A stretch of DNA of 64,000 nt. Source: Geminicoccus sp036263595. Lineage in GTDB: Bacteria > Pseudomonadota > Alphaproteobacteria > Geminicoccales > Geminicoccaceae. Every line of letters begins with the position of its first letter. Positions within the stretch are counted from its first letter, which is position 1. The stretch covers positions 1 through 64,000 of the forward strand of contig NZ_DATAGQ010000093.1 in the NCBI RefSeq assembly GCF_036263595.1. The letters are read 5' to 3'. The notes under the pieces were generated by a model. That model ran no database searches. It was not told the origin of the DNA and was given only the letters and a program-made list of their open reading frames with translations. Positions 62,391 through 64,000 of this stretch are shown piece by piece. The position numbers were made by a program, and so were the translations under genes.

Positions 62391-63052
62391 GTGGTCTCTT
62401 TCGGCTGGGTCGCCGCGGCCTTCTGACGACTGCGGGCGCAGCCGTGCTTGGCGGGTGTGCCACGCTCGATTTCCTGAACCCGCCCGCACAGCGGATCTTC
62501 GAGCTCACCCCGAAAAGCTCGTTCCCGCCAGACCTGCCGGACACCCATGCGTCGCTTGTCGTCGATACGCCGACGGCGGCAGGCGGACTGAACACGGCGC
62601 GGATCGCCGTGCGGCCGCTGCCGACCTCGATCGATTACTATGCCGAGGTGACGTGGGTGGACGTGATCCCGATCATGGTCCGGACGCTGGTGGTCGAGAC
62701 GCTGGAGAACACCGGCAAGATCGATGTGTTCAACCGGTCCGATTTCGGGTCTCGCGCTGACTTCGCGCTCATCGTTCACGTGCGCGAGTTCCAGGCAGAG
62801 GTCCAGCAGCAGTCGCCATACCCCCTGGCCCATGTCCGCCTGCAGTTCCGGCTCCTGCGCCTGCCCCAGCGAATCTCAATCGACTCCAGCTTCGTGGACT
62901 TTCGGGTGCCCGCGGCCAGCAACTCCATCGAGGATGTGGTCGCGGCCCATGACGATGCACTGGGAGCTGGCCTGAAGGATCTGGCAGTCTGGGTCGTGCG
63001 TACGGTGGCTGCCAACGCCGAACCGCCTGCTGAGCGGCCGCGGCGCAGCTGA
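62387..63052 (+). CDS. ABC-transport auxiliary lipoprotein (PqiC-like)
   Basis: This 221-residue lipoprotein has an Arg-rich start and signal LLTTAGAAVLGGCATL (lipobox LGGC). The mature protein has FELTPKSSFPP, RIAVRPLPTSIDYY, VETLENTGKIDVF and DFALIVHVREFQAEV, the conserved pattern of the ABC_trans_aux family. In MCE systems these lipoproteins link the periplasmic channel to the outer membrane. It is coupled to mlaD by ATGA and ends the lipid-transport operon. Confidence 0.92.
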   Translation: MSGLFRLGRRGLLTTAGAAVLGGCATLDFLNPPAQRIFELTPKSSFPPDLPDTHASLVVDTPTAAGGLNTARIAVRPLPTSIDYYAEVTWVDVIPIMVRTLVVETLENTGKIDVFNRSDFGSRADFALIVHVREFQAEVQQQSPYPLAHVRLQFRLLRLPQRISIDSSFVDFRVPAASNSIEDVVAAHDDALGAGLKDLAVWVVRTVAANAEPPAERPRRS

Positions 63053-63087
63053 CGCCGCCTTGAGCAAACTATCCCGGAGCGCACGTT

Positions 63088-63771
63088 TTGCCACCCGTTC
63101 TGCTGCATATGCACGTGCCGCGTGCGTCGGGCTCCAGCCTGCACGCTTGGTTCCGCCGATCGCTGGGCAAGGGCGGGGTTGCCCAGGCCAATGCTGCCGC
63201 CGCCGTCGCGCAGGCAGTCGTTGGACGACACGAGCCGGGCATGCCTGGCGTCGTGAGCGGGCACTTCACCTACGGTGTGCATGAGCTGCTGGAAGGGAGG
63301 CCCTATCGCTACGTCGTGTTGCTGCGCGACCCTGTCCAGCGGGTCCTTTCGCTGTTCCGCTACATCCGCAGTCTGCCGACGCATGATCTTCATGCGGAGC
63401 TGACCCGCCCCGACATGACCATTGCTCGATTCTACGCCGACAAGGTGCCGGGCAGCGGTCCCCGCAATGCGATGGTGGCTCAGTTGGCCGGCGTGCTCGG
63501 CACCCGTGTCACCCTCGGCCAGGAGCATCTGGAGCAGGCGACCGCCCATCTGTTCGATGACCGGACCCTGTTCGGTCTGGCAGAACATCCTGCCTCGCTG
63601 CTGCAACGGCTGGCCGAGATCCTCAGCGTCCAGATCGCGCCAGAGCTGCCGCAGGTCAACCGGCTGGGAAATGCGCAGGCATGGGGTGGCAGTCCGGAGG
63701 ACATCGCCGCAATCAGCGCCAACAACCAGCTCGACATCGAGCTATATCGCCGGGCGACGAGGTCCGGCTGA
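63088..63771 (+). CDS. Sulfotransferase-2-like protein
   Basis: This 227-residue probable PAPS-dependent sulfotransferase resembles the heparan-sulfate 2-O-sulfotransferase-like branch. The 5'-phosphosulfate loop reads MHVPRASGSSLHAWF, with Arg replacing the usual Lys of HxPKxGGTS. The 3'-phosphate motif is YVVLLRDPVQRVLSLFRYI. The TTG start at 63088 follows CCCGGAG. The substitution may reduce activity or reflect family drift. It stands after the Mla operon, and with the nucleotide-sugar dehydrogenase nearby a polysaccharide acceptor is possible. Confidence 0.75.
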   Translation: MPPVLLHMHVPRASGSSLHAWFRRSLGKGGVAQANAAAAVAQAVVGRHEPGMPGVVSGHFTYGVHELLEGRPYRYVVLLRDPVQRVLSLFRYIRSLPTHDLHAELTRPDMTIARFYADKVPGSGPRNAMVAQLAGVLGTRVTLGQEHLEQATAHLFDDRTLFGLAEHPASLLQRLAEILSVQIAPELPQVNRLGNAQAWGGSPEDIAAISANNQLDIELYRRATRSG

Positions 63772-64000
63772 TCAAAGCATCGACGGCAGCACGCGGTCGG
63801 GTGGCCGGTGCCCGTCCGTGAAGGTCTTGATGTTGACGATCACCTTCTCGCCCATGTCGATCCGACCCTCGATGGTGGCGGAACCCATGTGCGGGAGCAA
63901 TACGACGTTCGGCAGCTCGCGAAGCTTCGGGTTGATCGCCGGCTCGTGCTCGAACACGTCCAGTCCGGCCCCGGCCAGTTCGCCGGCGCGCAGCATCCGC
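63772..64000 (-). CDS. 2-hydroxyacid dehydrogenase, C-terminal part (partial)
   Basis: The last 75 codons of an NAD(P)-dependent D-2-hydroxyacid dehydrogenase run off the right edge. GAGLDVFEHEPAINPKL and VVLLPHMGSATIEGR contain the catalytic His of this family, and the C-terminal dimer helix follows. It resembles glyoxylate/hydroxypyruvate reductases. It abuts the convergent sulfotransferase gene with no gap. Confidence 0.92.
   Translation of the reverse strand, partial: RMLRAGELAGAGLDVFEHEPAINPKLRELPNVVLLPHMGSATIEGRIDMGEKVIVNIKTFTDGHRPPDRVLPSML

Overview
The window is high-GC DNA, about two thirds G+C by eye, densely packed with ordinary chromosomal genes. The gene content points to a free-living alphaproteobacterium, probably in or near Rhodospirillales or Geminicoccales. 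Clues are a COQ9-family protein beside def, a phasin with a TGC-rich promoter repeat, the lspA - DUF3035 lipoprotein - paired M16 peptidase block, FdxA followed by CarD, a [4Fe-4S] APS-reductase-type CysH, and an Mla-type lipid transport operon. I saw no rRNA, tRNA, CRISPR array, transposase or prophage.

Layout. 1-5.4 kb: assimilatory sulfate reduction (cysH and a coupled unknown), rpsU, def-COQ9, a sulfotransferase and an MFS transporter. 5.5-13.3 kb: a DUF2339 membrane protein, a hydantoinase/oxoprolinase, a TRIC-like channel, sthA transhydrogenase and a GST-like protein. 13.3-18.7 kb (minus strand): a tightly coupled five-gene operon of a SelA-like PLP enzyme, an unknown membrane protein, a GT39-like and a GT2 glycosyltransferase and an LPG-synthase-type membrane protein, which suggests envelope sugar-lipid modification. 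18.7-28.5 kb: mixed metabolism (sdaA, YbaK-like deacylase, a frameshifted SDR, SDR, GMC oxidoreductase, GNAT, acyltransferase, HD hydrolase, MAPEG).

28.5-32 kb is the most unusual part. A 0.6 kb gene-free, A/T-richer stretch with nested inverted repeats and an internal terminator lies before a cytochrome P450 with an atypical I helix, which converges on an AMP-dependent ligase. 32-38.3 kb: acs, and the classic divergent tesA / ybbA-ybbP group. 38.3-42.8 kb: a Bax-inhibitor-1 protein, a phytase-like lipoprotein, yhhQ-rpmB, phasin and a nitroreductase.

42.9-52.2 kb is a long plus-strand run: ribF-ileS-lspA-DUF3035-M16-M16-mutL, with many 4-base start/stop overlaps. 52.4-55.3 kb: fdxA, carD, gshB, a HIT protein and a very small lipoprotein. 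55.3-64 kb: opgH (osmoregulated periplasmic glucan synthesis) with a small upstream ORF, a nucleotide-sugar dehydrogenase, a TPR protein whose start looks frameshifted, mlaE-mlaF-mlaD with an auxiliary lipoprotein (outer-membrane lipid traffic), a second sulfotransferase and a partial 2-hydroxyacid dehydrogenase.

Start/stop overlaps of the form ATGA, GTGA or TTGA recur throughout, so translational coupling is a general habit of this genome and was used to choose several starts. Two probable single-base indels (near 21650 and near 58886) are either real lesions or assembly errors.
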